From assembly GCA_015064385.1 (NCBI GenBank), contig SVSI01000005.1, positions 53,532 through 117,531 of the forward strand: a stretch of 64,000 nucleotides of DNA, written 5' to 3'. The notes under the pieces were generated by a model. It was not told where the DNA came from. It saw only the letters and a program-made list of their open reading frames with translations, and ran no database searches. The translations under genes and the position numbers were made by a program. Positions 18,392 through 27,079 of this stretch are shown piece by piece (within the stretch, counting starts at the first letter, position 1; every line of letters starts with the position of its first letter). The DNA comes from Oscillospiraceae bacterium. Lineage in GTDB: Bacteria > Bacillota > Clostridia > Oscillospirales > CAG-272.

Positions 18392-18928
18392 ATGACGAAA
18401 CAGGTTCTTATCGCGGGTTTTGGCGGACAGGGCGTTCTTTTTGCAGGTAAGCTCCTCGCTTACGAGGGACTTCTGGACGGCAAAGAGGTAAGCTGGCTTC
18501 CCTCCTACGGCCCCGAAATGCGCGGCGGTACTGCAAACTGCAGCGTTACCATCAGTGACGCGCCTATCGGCTCGCCCATCGTTGCAAATCCCGATATACT
18601 TATAGCTATGAATAAGCCGTCTCTCGACAAATACATAAATGAAACTAAAGAGGGCGGACAGATATTTTACGACAGCTCGCTGATCTCGGGCGAGGTAAAG
18701 CGTGACGGAGTGGAGATATACCCCATTCCCGCAACCAAGATCGCAGATGAGAAGGGGCTCAAGACTCTTGCGAACATCATTATGCTCGGTCATATGATTG
18801 CGAAAAACGATTTCGTATCTCTTGAAGGCGCAAAGGGAGCGCTTTCCAAGGTCGTTTCCGAGCGTCACAAGGATCTTCTGAACTTCAACGTTCAGGCGCT
18901 CACCCTCGGATACGAGTATAAGGCGTAA
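18392..18928 (+). CDS. vorC: 2-oxoacid:ferredoxin oxidoreductase gamma subunit
   Basis: A 178-residue gamma domain that binds the CoA side of the reaction. It opens with the typical VLIAGFGGQGVLFAGKLLA and contains PSYGPEMRGGTANCSV near residues 36-51. Start: ATG after GAAAGGAAAGG. It is the last gene of the vor set and is followed by a strong double terminator, so the complete complex is delta-alpha-beta-gamma. Confidence 0.93.
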   Translation: MTKQVLIAGFGGQGVLFAGKLLAYEGLLDGKEVSWLPSYGPEMRGGTANCSVTISDAPIGSPIVANPDILIAMNKPSLDKYINETKEGGQIFYDSSLISGEVKRDGVEIYPIPATKIADEKGLKTLANIIMLGHMIAKNDFVSLEGAKGALSKVVSERHKDLLNFNVQALTLGYEYKA

Positions 18929-18940
18929 ACAAAAAAACGA

Positions 18941-19010
18941 AACGGGCGGATACACTTCCGCCCGTTATTTTTTATAAAAAAACCGCCCTGTCGGGCGGTT
19001 TTTTTATTTT
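18941..19010. terminator. Pair of convergent terminators (vor / kinase)
   Basis: AACGGGCGG/CCGCCCGTT (18941-18966) with a T-run serves the plus strand. AACCGCCC/GGGCGGTT (18981-19000), flanked by A- and T-runs, can end transcription from both sides. Confidence 0.9.
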
Positions 19011-20098
19011 GCTATCGCAAGAAGGATATCCTTCTTCTTCATTATATCGTCGGCAAGAGCAAGCTGTCCGCGCGCTCTGTCGAGGTTCTGTCCGGCATAA
19101 TCGGTATGGAAATAGGTGTCTCCCGAAAGATAGTCGTCAAGGAAACGCATTCCGACCTCGTACGTCATCATAAACGCGCTCAGCGGAAGCAGATTTTTCT
19201 CGTTTTCGGTGATGCTATCCCCGATTCCCAGTGAAAATCCGTCGTAAAACGCCTTGTAAAGGTCTTCTCTGACGGCAAATTTGTCAAACTCAAGACTTCC
19301 TTCCGGTACTGCAGACGCGCCCGCGCGAATTGCGTCTCCGAAATCGTAAAGGAGCGATCCGGGCATTACGGTATCAAGGTCAACGACGCAAACGCTCTCG
19401 CCGGTCTTAACGTCGATAAGCACGTTGTTTATCTTCGTATCGTTGTGAGTAACTCTGTACGGGATCTCTCCGCTCGCGAGCTTTGATACGATCTCCTTGG
19501 CGGTATCCTTGTAAGAAAGCACCTTTTCGATAAGATCTCGGCAAGCATCTGCTCGATTAAAGGCGTCGGCAGCCACCGTTTCTTCAAAGTGTGCAAAGCG
19601 TACTGCGGTATCGTGAAAATTCGGTATGGTCTCGGTGAGCTCTCTTGCAGGAAAATCCGAAAGGTATCTCTGAAATTTTCCAAAGCCAAGGCCTGCTTGA
19701 TAAAGCATTTCGGCACTTCCGCTGTTATAGGTGCAAGTTCCTTCTATAAATTTGCAAATTCTCCAGTATTCGCCATTTTCGTCGATAGCGTAGTATTTTC
19801 CGTCCTTTGCGGGATAAAATCTCATTACGGAGCGCTCGATTTCTTCTGCCGAAGCGCCTTCGTTTTCCATCTTTTTTCTGATGTGATCGGTAACGGCGAT
19901 AATATTATCCATAAGAGCTGCAGGGTCCTTAAACACGTTGTGATTTATTCTCTGCACAACGAGGTGTCCCTTGTCGGACTGCGCGAAAAACGTTCCGTTG
20001 ATGTGTCCGATATTGCACGTTTCGATATCATTTATCCCGTTAATCCCGAATTTTTCTGCTACCTTAGAAATTTTTGCGGTGAGTTCTGTGCTATTCAT
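19004..20098 (-). CDS. APH-fold kinase, N-acetylhexosamine 1-kinase-like
   Basis: A 364-residue phosphotransferase of the aminoglycoside/choline-kinase fold. The catalytic motif is VTHNDTKINNVLID and the metal motif VVDLDTVMPG follows about 20 residues later. HNDTKxNN plus an N-terminal GHINGTF loop is the pattern of NahK-type sugar 1-kinases rather than antibiotic-resistance kinases. It is placed directly downstream of a PTS-IIC gene in one transcript. Phosphorylation of an imported or salvaged sugar is likely (inference). The ATG at 20098 follows AAAGGTT; a longer frame from 20128 overlaps the preceding gene by 4 bp and is less likely. Confidence 0.75.
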   Translation of the reverse strand: MNSTELTAKISKVAEKFGINGINDIETCNIGHINGTFFAQSDKGHLVVQRINHNVFKDPAALMDNIIAVTDHIRKKMENEGASAEEIERSVMRFYPAKDGKYYAIDENGEYWRICKFIEGTCTYNSGSAEMLYQAGLGFGKFQRYLSDFPARELTETIPNFHDTAVRFAHFEETVAADAFNRADACRDLIEKVLSYKDTAKEIVSKLASGEIPYRVTHNDTKINNVLIDVKTGESVCVVDLDTVMPGSLLYDFGDAIRAGASAVPEGSLEFDKFAVREDLYKAFYDGFSLGIGDSITENEKNLLPLSAFMMTYEVGMRFLDDYLSGDTYFHTDYAGQNLDRARGQLALADDIMKKKDILLAIAK

Positions 20099-20124
20099 AA
20101 TTATAACCTTTCTTTTTGTGATGA

Positions 20125-21189
20125 TCAAAGGGAAAGTTGCATATCGCCCGTCTTTACAAGACCGACGGCGCGAAGAATTTCGTTAATTATAAAGGAGAGA
20201 ATCGCCGGTGCAACTATGCAGGTAACTATAATACCGATCCAAGTCATAGCATCGCCGCCCATATCGGAAAGTATTCCTATCGGACCAACCATTCCGCACG
20301 TTCCCATGCCCGCTGAAAGACCGGTACACTCGAGCTTAAAGAGCACGGTAGCTATCGGTCCGCAAATTGCGGATGCAAGCGTGGGGGCTATCCATATCTG
20401 CGGTTTTTTGCAGATATTTCCCATCTGGAGCATCGACGTTCCGAGCCCCTGTGCAACGAGACCGCCAACTCCGTTTTCGCGGTAGCTGATGACCGCGAAT
20501 CCGACCATCTGCGCACAGCAGCCCGCCGTAGCGGCACCGCCCGCAAGTCCCGTAATACCGATCATAGCGCATATCGCCGCGCTCGATATCGGCAGAGTAA
20601 GTATTATTCCGACTACCGTTGCCACGATAATTCCCATAAAGAAGGGGTGCATCTCGGTGGTCGTGTTGATAAAATATCCGAGGTAGTACATAACGTACGC
20701 GATCGCGGGACAGATCAGCTTTGCAAGAGCAAATCCCGAAAGGATCGTGACCGTGGGGGTTACGAGAATGTCGATTTTCGTTTCTTTTGATACTATCTTT
20801 CCAAGCTCACACGCAACAAGAACCACAAAAAACGAACCCGCAGGACCTGCCGTATATGATATAACGCCGGACGACGTCGTTATACTCGCACCGAGAATAT
20901 ATCCCGCCGCGCCCGTAACTGCACTCGAAAAAAGCACGAGCGGCGGAGCTTTAAGCGCGTATGCAATGGCAACGCCTATGGCTGCACCCGCAACAGAGCC
21001 GTTTTTGGCAATAGCGGCGATCTCACTTAAAAAGTCAATGCCGAACTTTTCACCAAGTGTTCCGAATATAGTTCCTATAAGCAGCGTGGAAAAGAGGCCG
21101 AGTGCCATCATTCCCATAGCGTCAACAAAATACAGCTTTGCCGACGGATTTATCTGTTTTCTGTCAAAAAAGGCCTTAACTTTTCCCAT
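20125..21189 (-). CDS. PTS transporter subunit IIC (PF13303 type)
   Basis: A 354-residue membrane protein with about nine or ten hydrophobic segments, glycine-rich throughout, matching the PTS_EIIC_2 family. No IIA or IIB domain is fused and none is encoded nearby, so it either relies on distant IIA/IIB or works as a PTS-independent permease. The start has GGAGGAATT before ATG at 21189. It is the first gene behind a perfect promoter; the kinase follows. The substrate is unknown; the adjacent sugar-kinase-like gene argues that the substrate may enter unphosphorylated (inference). Confidence 0.82.
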   Translation of the reverse strand: MGKVKAFFDRKQINPSAKLYFVDAMGMMALGLFSTLLIGTIFGTLGEKFGIDFLSEIAAIAKNGSVAGAAIGVAIAYALKAPPLVLFSSAVTGAAGYILGASITTSSGVISYTAGPAGSFFVVLVACELGKIVSKETKIDILVTPTVTILSGFALAKLICPAIAYVMYYLGYFINTTTEMHPFFMGIIVATVVGIILTLPISSAAICAMIGITGLAGGAATAGCCAQMVGFAVISYRENGVGGLVAQGLGTSMLQMGNICKKPQIWIAPTLASAICGPIATVLFKLECTGLSAGMGTCGMVGPIGILSDMGGDAMTWIGIIVTCIVAPAILSFIINEILRAVGLVKTGDMQLSL

Positions 21190-21238
21190 TTTAATAATTC
21201 CTCCAACGATTGAGCTATACGCCCGCAACTTAACTGTA

Positions 21239-21267
21239 ATTATACAACTTAAGCGCGTTAATGTCAA
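21239..21267 (-). promoter_or_regulatory. Promoter of the PTS-IIC/kinase operon
   Basis: Minus-strand TTGACA and TATAAT, both perfect, spacer 17 bp. The start codon lies about 45 nt downstream. Confidence 0.85.
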
Positions 21268-21340
21268 GCAAAAAAAGAAATTTATATCACCCTTTCTTAA
21301 TGCTACATAAAAAAACGGTCAAAAAATAAGTACAAGTACA

Positions 21341-21369
21341 TTGACATTGCAAAAAAAATATGATATAAT
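21341..21369 (+). promoter_or_regulatory. Promoter of the methylglyoxal-synthase-like gene
   Basis: TTGACA at 21341-21346 and TATAAT at 21364-21369, both perfect, spacer 17 bp. It is divergent from the PTS promoter 70 bp away. Confidence 0.85.
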
Positions 21370-21424
21370 TAGTAACACGTATCCATCGTACAAATGAGAG
21401 ATTTCGGAAAGGGGCGATCCACCA

Positions 21425-21847
21425 ATGCAGATTGCAATTATTGCAGATGACACCAAAAAAGAACTTATGACCGAATTCTGTATTGCCTACTGCGGCATAC
21501 TCAGTAAGCACAACCTTTGTGCCACCGCGATCACAGCAAAATACATCGCGGATGCTACCGGTCTGACTATTGAAAAGATGATGACCGGCTCTCAAGGCGG
21601 CTCCGAGCAGATAAGCACGCGAATAGCTTATAACGAGATCGATCTTCTTCTCCTTTTCAGAAGTACCTCGGACAAGGATGCTTACCACCAGAACGAGCAC
21701 GACCTTATCCTCAACTGCGACACCTACAACATTCCGGTTGCAACCAACATTGCAACGGCAGAGGTTCTCGTCCGCGCACTCGACCAGGGCGACCTTGATT
21801 GGAGAAAGCTCGTAAATCCGATCTACGAAAAAAAGAATCAAAACTGA
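21425..21847 (+). CDS. Methylglyoxal-synthase-like protein with altered active site
   Basis: A 140-residue single MGS-fold domain. Its second half (NIPVATNIATAE..LDWRKLVNP) is a clear methylglyoxal synthase match, and its length is normal. The active site is changed, however. The phosphate-binding TGTTG is TAITA, the catalytic SGPLGGDQQ is TGSQGGSEQ, the RDPL loop is RSTS, and the conserved HEPD is HQNE. Loss of the equivalents of E. coli Asp71, Asp91 and Asp101 makes the normal reaction (dihydroxyacetone phosphate to methylglyoxal) unlikely. It may be a regulatory or ligand-binding relative (inference). It is a single gene with its own perfect promoter and terminator. The Shine-Dalgarno is AAGGGGCGATC. 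Confidence 0.85.
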   Translation: MQIAIIADDTKKELMTEFCIAYCGILSKHNLCATAITAKYIADATGLTIEKMMTGSQGGSEQISTRIAYNEIDLLLLFRSTSDKDAYHQNEHDLILNCDTYNIPVATNIATAEVLVRALDQGDLDWRKLVNPIYEKKNQN

Positions 21848-21858
21848 AAGATACAGAT

Positions 21859-21895
21859 CAAAGTCCGACTTCGTAAAAGAACGTCGGACTTTTTA
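21859..21895 (+). terminator. Terminator of the methylglyoxal-synthase-like gene
   Basis: Stem AAAGTCCGAC/GTCGGACTTT followed by a T-run. Confidence 0.88.
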
Positions 21896-22016
21896 TTACA
21901 TAAACTGCTATCAAATTTACAAAAACTACTGTGATATGTGTTGATAATTGATTTTTCCCAACCGTTATGGTAAAATGTTGGTAACATATATTATGTAGTA
22001 TAGAAAGGTGCACAAA

Positions 22017-23705
22017 ATGAAAAAAAGACCTGTTTTTATCAAAGTATTGTCTCTTATTCTTTCATTGACATTTTTCCTTTTTGCGTTTGCTTCCTGCAAA
22101 AAGGAAGATGGCGAAGTCCCGCAGACACAAACTGCAGACCCCAACCTAAAAGACCTCACCGGATTTACTATTGTTCGTGATTACAATACGAATTATGTCA
22201 CAAAAGACGATATTTTATCCTTCAAAGAGAATATAAATAAGTTTCTCGGAATTGATATGCCCGTAAAAATCGATGTTGATTTTGCGGAGGTTGAAAAAGA
22301 GATCCTTATAGGTAAAACCGACCGCGCAGCATCGACCGAAGCGCTTAACAAACTAAAAAAACAGACCGACAAGGACGCATATATTATTGAGATCACAGAA
22401 AACAAAATCTGCATTCTCGGCACTACAGAGAAGGCAACCGTCCGTGCTATGCGTGTTTTTGTAAACGATTACGTAAAGCTGTCGAGCGCAAACAACTTAA
22501 ACGTTTCCAAAGGAAAGACGTACGCATCTTTCTACGACTCGGATAAAATTCTGACTTTGTCCAACGGCGTTGAAATTGAGACCGTTGTTGCCCCTACCAC
22601 GCTTATGACAGCAGAAATGAACAAAATTTTCGGATACGTTGTAGATGCCTCTTCAACACACTATCCCTCGATCATCGAGCTTCAGCATCAGCCGAATCCT
22701 GAAGATAACGGAAAGCTCATAGCACATTTCTGCCTCAGAGATTCGCGGTATGCCTCCGACGCTTGCTTTATGGAAAGCACTAACGGCGGAAAGACCTGGA
22801 ATCTCCTCTCTCGCCCCGTGGAGCAAAGTACTGCAGGCATAGCGGACTCCCTCAGGCCCGGACAGATGGCACACATCTATGAGCTGCCCGCAGCAGTTGG
22901 CAATTATCCCGCAGGTACGATCGTTTATGCTAGCGGATCTATAAACTATTCGGTACGCTCCGAAATATGGATCTGGTACAGTACCGACTGTGGAAAGACG
23001 TGGAAGCAGACTGCTGAGATCGCAGAGGGCGGATGCGTAGATCCCGTTCCCGGTTGGCACAAGCAGTCGGGTGTCTGGGAGCCCTTCCTCTGGTATGACG
23101 GCGGTTATCTCTACTGCTTCTATTCGGATGACACCGATCTAAATCATGATCAAAAGCTCGTTTACAAACGCTCAAAGGACGGCGTAAATTGGGAAAATGC
23201 GGTTGATGTTTGTACCTTTGACGATCCGAGCGCCCGTCCCGGAATGTTCATTATGACAAAAATGGGCAACGGCGAATACTTTATGGTTTACGAATATGTA
23301 TCGAAGGGTAAGGCACCGATATACTACAAAACCACCAAGGACATCACGCAGTGGGATTCCGAAAATCCCGGAACGCTCATTGCAACGCCGAACGGCAAAA
23401 CCATGAACTCGGCTCCCTCGTGTATATGGGTACCCACCGGCGGAGACTGCGGAACGCTCATAGTAAGCGCAAGCTCAACCGCTGACGAGCTTTTCATCAG
23501 CTTTGACTACGGAAAGACCTGGTCAACGTTTGAAAATCCCATGCCCTATACGGCAAAAGACCTTGACTCCTCAAGTGGTAAGCCGGGATACAGCGCAGGA
23601 TTTTGGCTCGGCGCAGACCAAAGGACCGTGTACTTTATAAACACCACCACTTCTGACAAAATCAAAAAGTGCAGAATACAGTTCACCAGCTTCAGGATCT
23701 ATTGA
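22017..23705 (+). CDS. Lipoprotein with sialidase-type beta-propeller (paralogue 1)
   Basis: A 562-residue exported lipoprotein with a hydrophobic signal and lipobox ending AFAS-Cys27. About 150 residues of alpha/beta sequence (27-190) are followed by a propeller with Asp-box motifs STNGGKTW (about 254), STDCGKTW (about 321) and SFDYGKTW (about 495). The segment [19 protein letters not shown] resembles GH33/GH93-like exo-glycosidases. The substrate and catalytic residues cannot be assigned. The propeller is closely related to that of the gene at 24666. ATG at 22017 follows GAAAGGTG. A likely promoter is TTGATT (21948-21953) with TAAAAT (21971-21976). Confidence 0.8.
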   Translation: MKKRPVFIKVLSLILSLTFFLFAFASCKKEDGEVPQTQTADPNLKDLTGFTIVRDYNTNYVTKDDILSFKENINKFLGIDMPVKIDVDFAEVEKEILIGKTDRAASTEALNKLKKQTDKDAYIIEITENKICILGTTEKATVRAMRVFVNDYVKLSSANNLNVSKGKTYASFYDSDKILTLSNGVEIETVVAPTTLMTAEMNKIFGYVVDASSTHYPSIIELQHQPNPEDNGKLIAHFCLRDSRYASDACFMESTNGGKTWNLLSRPVEQSTAGIADSLRPGQMAHIYELPAAVGNYPAGTIVYASGSINYSVRSEIWIWYSTDCGKTWKQTAEIAEGGCVDPVPGWHKQSGVWEPFLWYDGGYLYCFYSDDTDLNHDQKLVYKRSKDGVNWENAVDVCTFDDPSARPGMFIMTKMGNGEYFMVYEYVSKGKAPIYYKTTKDITQWDSENPGTLIATPNGKTMNSAPSCIWVPTGGDCGTLIVSASSTADELFISFDYGKTWSTFENPMPYTAKDLDSSSGKPGYSAGFWLGADQRTVYFINTTTSDKIKKCRIQFTSFRIY

Positions 23706-23722
23706 TTTGTGAGTTTATAAAT

Positions 23723-23751
23723 AAAAACGGCGGAAAAATTCCGCCGTTTTT
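23723..23751 (+). terminator. Terminator after lipoprotein 1
   Basis: AAAAACGGCGG and CCGCCGTTTTT form a perfect stem with U-tail. Confidence 0.9.
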
Positions 23752-23772
23752 ATTACTTTAATGTGCTAAATC

Positions 23773-23802
23773 CTTGACGGCGAGAAAAAAATATGCTAAA
23801 AT
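23773..23802 (+). promoter_or_regulatory. Promoter of proB
   Basis: TTGACG (23773-23778) and an extended -10 TGCTAAAAT (TAAAAT 23797-23802), spacer 18 bp. Confidence 0.65.
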
Positions 23803-23843
23803 AGTAGAATAAATTACGTTTACTGTGAAAAGAGGAAAGCTCT

Positions 23844-24608
23844 ATGAGAATGGTAATAAAGGTGGGCACTTCAACGCTCACGCATCCGACGGGTGCGCAG
23901 AATATAAGGATGGTAGAAAAGCTCTGCCGTGTGCTCAGCGACCTTAAAAACGCAGGACACGAGGTGATCCTCGTTTCCTCGGGCGCGATTGGAATGGGAG
24001 TCGGCAAGCTCTCGCTTTCAGAGAGACCGAAGGATATTCCTACCAAACAGGCGGCAGCCGCCGTAGGTCAGTGTGAGCTTATGTACACGTATGACAAGCT
24101 ATTTTCCGAATATCATCACACGGTGGCGCAGATCCTTCTGACAGCCGCCGATATTGAAAGCGAAACGAGGCGAGAGAATTTTCACAACACGCTCGGCCGT
24201 CTTCTCGAGCTCGGCGCAATTCCTGTTATAAATGAAAATGATACGATAGCTACCGAAGAAATCGTCATAGGCGACAACGATACTCTCGCCGCTATGACCG
24301 CGGTCAGCATATCTGCCGACCTACTCGTTCTTCTCTCGGATATAGACGGTCTTTACACCGCAGATCCTCACACGAACGCTTCGGCAAAGCTGATAGACAA
24401 GGTGAGCGAGATAACTCCGGAGATCCTTTCGCTTGCAGGTGGCAAGGGAAGCGAGCTCTCAACCGGCGGAATGGCAACCAAACTCCGTGCGGCAGACACC
24501 TGCATCAAAAACGGTGTTGATATGATCATCGCCAACGGCGGAAAGCCCGAGCTGCTTTACGATATCGCCGAGGGTAAAAGCGTCGGAACAAGGTTTATTG
24601 CGGAGTGA
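23844..24608 (+). CDS. proB: Glutamate 5-kinase, PUA-less form
   Basis: ProB phosphorylates glutamate for proline synthesis. At 254 residues it has only the amino-acid-kinase domain: IKVGTSTL at the start, SSGAIGMGVG near 50, INENDTIATEE near 130, and LLSDIDGLYTADP near 165. The C-terminal PUA domain of the ~367-residue E. coli enzyme is absent. Such short forms exist and may respond differently to proline. GAGGAAAG precedes ATG. The usual neighbour proA is displaced by a lipoprotein gene, with proA and proC further downstream on the same strand. Confidence 0.94.
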   Translation: MRMVIKVGTSTLTHPTGAQNIRMVEKLCRVLSDLKNAGHEVILVSSGAIGMGVGKLSLSERPKDIPTKQAAAAVGQCELMYTYDKLFSEYHHTVAQILLTAADIESETRRENFHNTLGRLLELGAIPVINENDTIATEEIVIGDNDTLAAMTAVSISADLLVLLSDIDGLYTADPHTNASAKLIDKVSEITPEILSLAGGKGSELSTGGMATKLRAADTCIKNGVDMIIANGGKPELLYDIAEGKSVGTRFIAE

Positions 24609-24665
24609 TTTGCAATAAAAACGCCCTCCTGCTACAAAAAATCAAATAACTATAAAGAGGATGAT

Positions 24666-27029
24666 ATGAAAAAAATCTTTTCATTTATTCTTGCCTTCTC
24701 CTTCGTTTTATTTCTTTTTTCTTGCGGCACGATCGACGATAATACAGAAGTTAACAATACAGCCACTTCCGACAGTGAAACATCCGATAATGAATCCAAC
24801 CCTTCGTCCGGAGACGGAGATACCGACGAGAATGATACTGTCGGTGACGATAACATCGGAGACGATAACACCGGCGACGATAACGCCGGCGACGACAACT
24901 CCGGAGACGATAACGCCGGTGACGACAACTCCGGCGACGATAACGCCGGCGACGACAACTCCGGTGACGATAACTCCGGTGACGACAACTCCGGCGACGA
25001 TAACGCCGGCGACGACAACTCCGGTGACGATAACTCCGGCGACGATAACTCCGGTGACGACAACTCCGGTGACGACAACTCCGAAGACGACAACTCCGGT
25101 GACGACAACTCCGAAGACGACAACTCCGGTGACGACAACTCCGGTGACGATAACTCAGAAACCGAGGAAACAAACCCTCCGATAGTTGAAAATCCCATTT
25201 ATATTCCGAAATTTACCGAAAATGCACCCGACCACAAAATTTTACTTAACGGCAAAAACGGATGGTCGGTAACGCGCGGACGCGCCTGGCTCCTTACCGA
25301 CAATGATCGACTTATGTTTTGGATATCATCGGATAACGATCTTACCTACGATTGGCCTGCACTTAGTGCAAGCTCACTTACCGAGGGTACTATCTCGGCA
25401 ACGGTCAGCGCAAACGGAAACGTAGGCATATTCTTTGGCGGTATCGGAATGGACAAGTCAACCGATGCAACTACCAACCCTACCGTCACAAACGGAATAT
25501 ACTGCAGTACCGTCACCCTGCTCGTCGATGCGAAAACGGGAGCGGCTTATCTTGAATTTTATTACGATAACAGCGATGTAAAATCATACACCGGCGAACA
25601 TAAAATAACCGTCCCTCTAAACGATACACTCGAAAATACTCTCAAATACGGTATGGACGGCTCCGATATCATACTCAAAGTCAGATTTACGAAGGAAGGC
25701 AAGGTAATTGCCTACGTTAACGGTGCCAAAGCTCTTGAGACGTCCGAAAACGCTTACCCCACATTCGGAAATCAGCACGGAATTATCGTTCGCTCGGCGT
25801 ACTGCCCCAAAAAAATGGTTGCTGGTTATGTCAAGGAGTACGATTTTGCTGCAGAAGGCACGGTCAAAACCGGCGTTAACGTAGAATTCGGAGATAAAAC
25901 GACCCTTATAGGTACGGGAGATAATCCATCGGCGGTAGGAAGCGTATCTTCGGTCCACTATCCCTCGATAATCGAACTGAAATATCAGAAAAATCCCAAG
26001 GACAACGGAAAACTTATCGCTCACGTCTGTCTCGGGGCGGGTAAATTAAAAACTAACGCTTGCTTTATGCAGAGCACCGACGGCGGTAAAACGTGGACCT
26101 TTCTCTCTTTGCCGGTCGAGCAAAACAGCACCGGGATCACGGACAGTCTGCGTCCCGGTCAGATGGCACATCTTTACGAGCTTCCCGCACAAGTAGGAAA
26201 TTATCCCGCAGGGACTCTCGTTTACTCGAGCGGATCTATAAATTATTCGGTACGCTCGGAAATTTGGATATGGTACAGCACCGATTGCGGTAAGACCTGG
26301 AAGCAAACATCAAAGATCGCGGAGGGCGGTTGTGTAAATCCCGTAGGAACGTGGCCTAAGCAGTCAGGAGTTTGGGAACCCTTTACATGGTACGAGGATG
26401 GATATCTGTACTGCTTCTATTCAGATGATTCAGACCCCGCTCACGATCAAAAACTCGTTTACAAACGCTCAAAGGACGGCGTAAACTGGAGCACGCTCGT
26501 TGAAGTTTGTGCTTTCGAGGATCCAAATGACCGTCCCGGAATGTTTGTTATGACAAAGATGGGTAACGGCGAATTCTTTATGATTTACGAGTATATCGGT
26601 GCTTCTGCCGAGGGCGGACACAGAATATATTACAAAAAGACGAAAGATATAACAAACTGGGATCCGAGCAGTCCCGGAAAGGTTCTTAAATCCGGAAATT
26701 ACTCGGGCGGCTCTGCTCCTTCGTGTGTTTGGATACCTGCAGGCGGTGAGTGCGGCACTCTTATCGCAAGTGCTATGTGGGAAGCAAACGGCGACGGAAC
26801 ACACCGACTTTTCGTAAGCTTTGACTACGGCGAAAGCTGGACCACTATGGAAAATCCCCTGCCGTACACCACCGGTACCGATGCAACAAACGGCGGAAAC
26901 TCGAGAATAGGATACAGTCCGTCTTTCGCGCTCGGTGCAGACGGTATGACCGTGTATTACCTCAACACCACAAATATTCCCGAAACGGGAAAACGAAGAA
27001 TGCAGTTTACAAGCTTTAAGATATATTAA
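24666..27029 (+). CDS. Lipoprotein: acidic repeat stalk, LamG-like domain, beta-propeller
   Basis: A 787-residue exported lipoprotein (lipobox FLFS-Cys20). Residues 60-164 are 21 copies of a five-residue unit (G/E)DDN(S/A/T/I), an acidic stalk. Residues about 190-400 form a beta-rich domain shared with the secreted protein at 43874 (motifs [26 protein letters not shown]). Residues about 420-787 are an Asp-box propeller ([24 protein letters not shown]) closely similar to the lipoprotein at 22017. It is likely a surface glycan-binding or glycan-cleaving protein; substrate unknown. Start: ATG after AAGAGGATG. It sits between proB and proA, 57 bp after proB. Confidence 0.8.
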   Translation: MKKIFSFILAFSFVLFLFSCGTIDDNTEVNNTATSDSETSDNESNPSSGDGDTDENDTVGDDNIGDDNTGDDNAGDDNSGDDNAGDDNSGDDNAGDDNSGDDNSGDDNSGDDNAGDDNSGDDNSGDDNSGDDNSGDDNSEDDNSGDDNSEDDNSGDDNSGDDNSETEETNPPIVENPIYIPKFTENAPDHKILLNGKNGWSVTRGRAWLLTDNDRLMFWISSDNDLTYDWPALSASSLTEGTISATVSANGNVGIFFGGIGMDKSTDATTNPTVTNGIYCSTVTLLVDAKTGAAYLEFYYDNSDVKSYTGEHKITVPLNDTLENTLKYGMDGSDIILKVRFTKEGKVIAYVNGAKALETSENAYPTFGNQHGIIVRSAYCPKKMVAGYVKEYDFAAEGTVKTGVNVEFGDKTTLIGTGDNPSAVGSVSSVHYPSIIELKYQKNPKDNGKLIAHVCLGAGKLKTNACFMQSTDGGKTWTFLSLPVEQNSTGITDSLRPGQMAHLYELPAQVGNYPAGTLVYSSGSINYSVRSEIWIWYSTDCGKTWKQTSKIAEGGCVNPVGTWPKQSGVWEPFTWYEDGYLYCFYSDDSDPAHDQKLVYKRSKDGVNWSTLVEVCAFEDPNDRPGMFVMTKMGNGEFFMIYEYIGASAEGGHRIYYKKTKDITNWDPSSPGKVLKSGNYSGGSAPSCVWIPAGGECGTLIASAMWEANGDGTHRLFVSFDYGESWTTMENPLPYTTGTDATNGGNSRIGYSPSFALGADGMTVYYLNTTNIPETGKRRMQFTSFKIY
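24843..25157 (+). repeat. 21 tandem copies of a 15-bp unit inside the lipoprotein gene
   Basis: Units of the form GGYGACGAYAACDCC encode (G/E)DDNx. The array is 315 bp with no partial unit, and variation is mostly at third positions and the fifth codon. Copy number probably varies between strains (inference). Confidence 0.9.
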
Positions 27030-27079
27030 ACCAATTTTCTCTTAAAAAAGTTTTTGAAAAGGTGCGCAAAAACAAACAA

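Noticed and set aside
24843..25157. Tandem repeat as a CRISPR array
   Set aside because: The units are contiguous, 15 bp long, without spacers, and translate into one protein.
24650..25198. Open frames of Ser/Pro/Glu/Leu or Thr/Pro repeats on other frames of the lipoprotein stalk
   Set aside because: They are by-products of the in-frame 15-bp repeat, which keeps all frames open; only the plus frame has a signal peptide, domains and a ribosome site.
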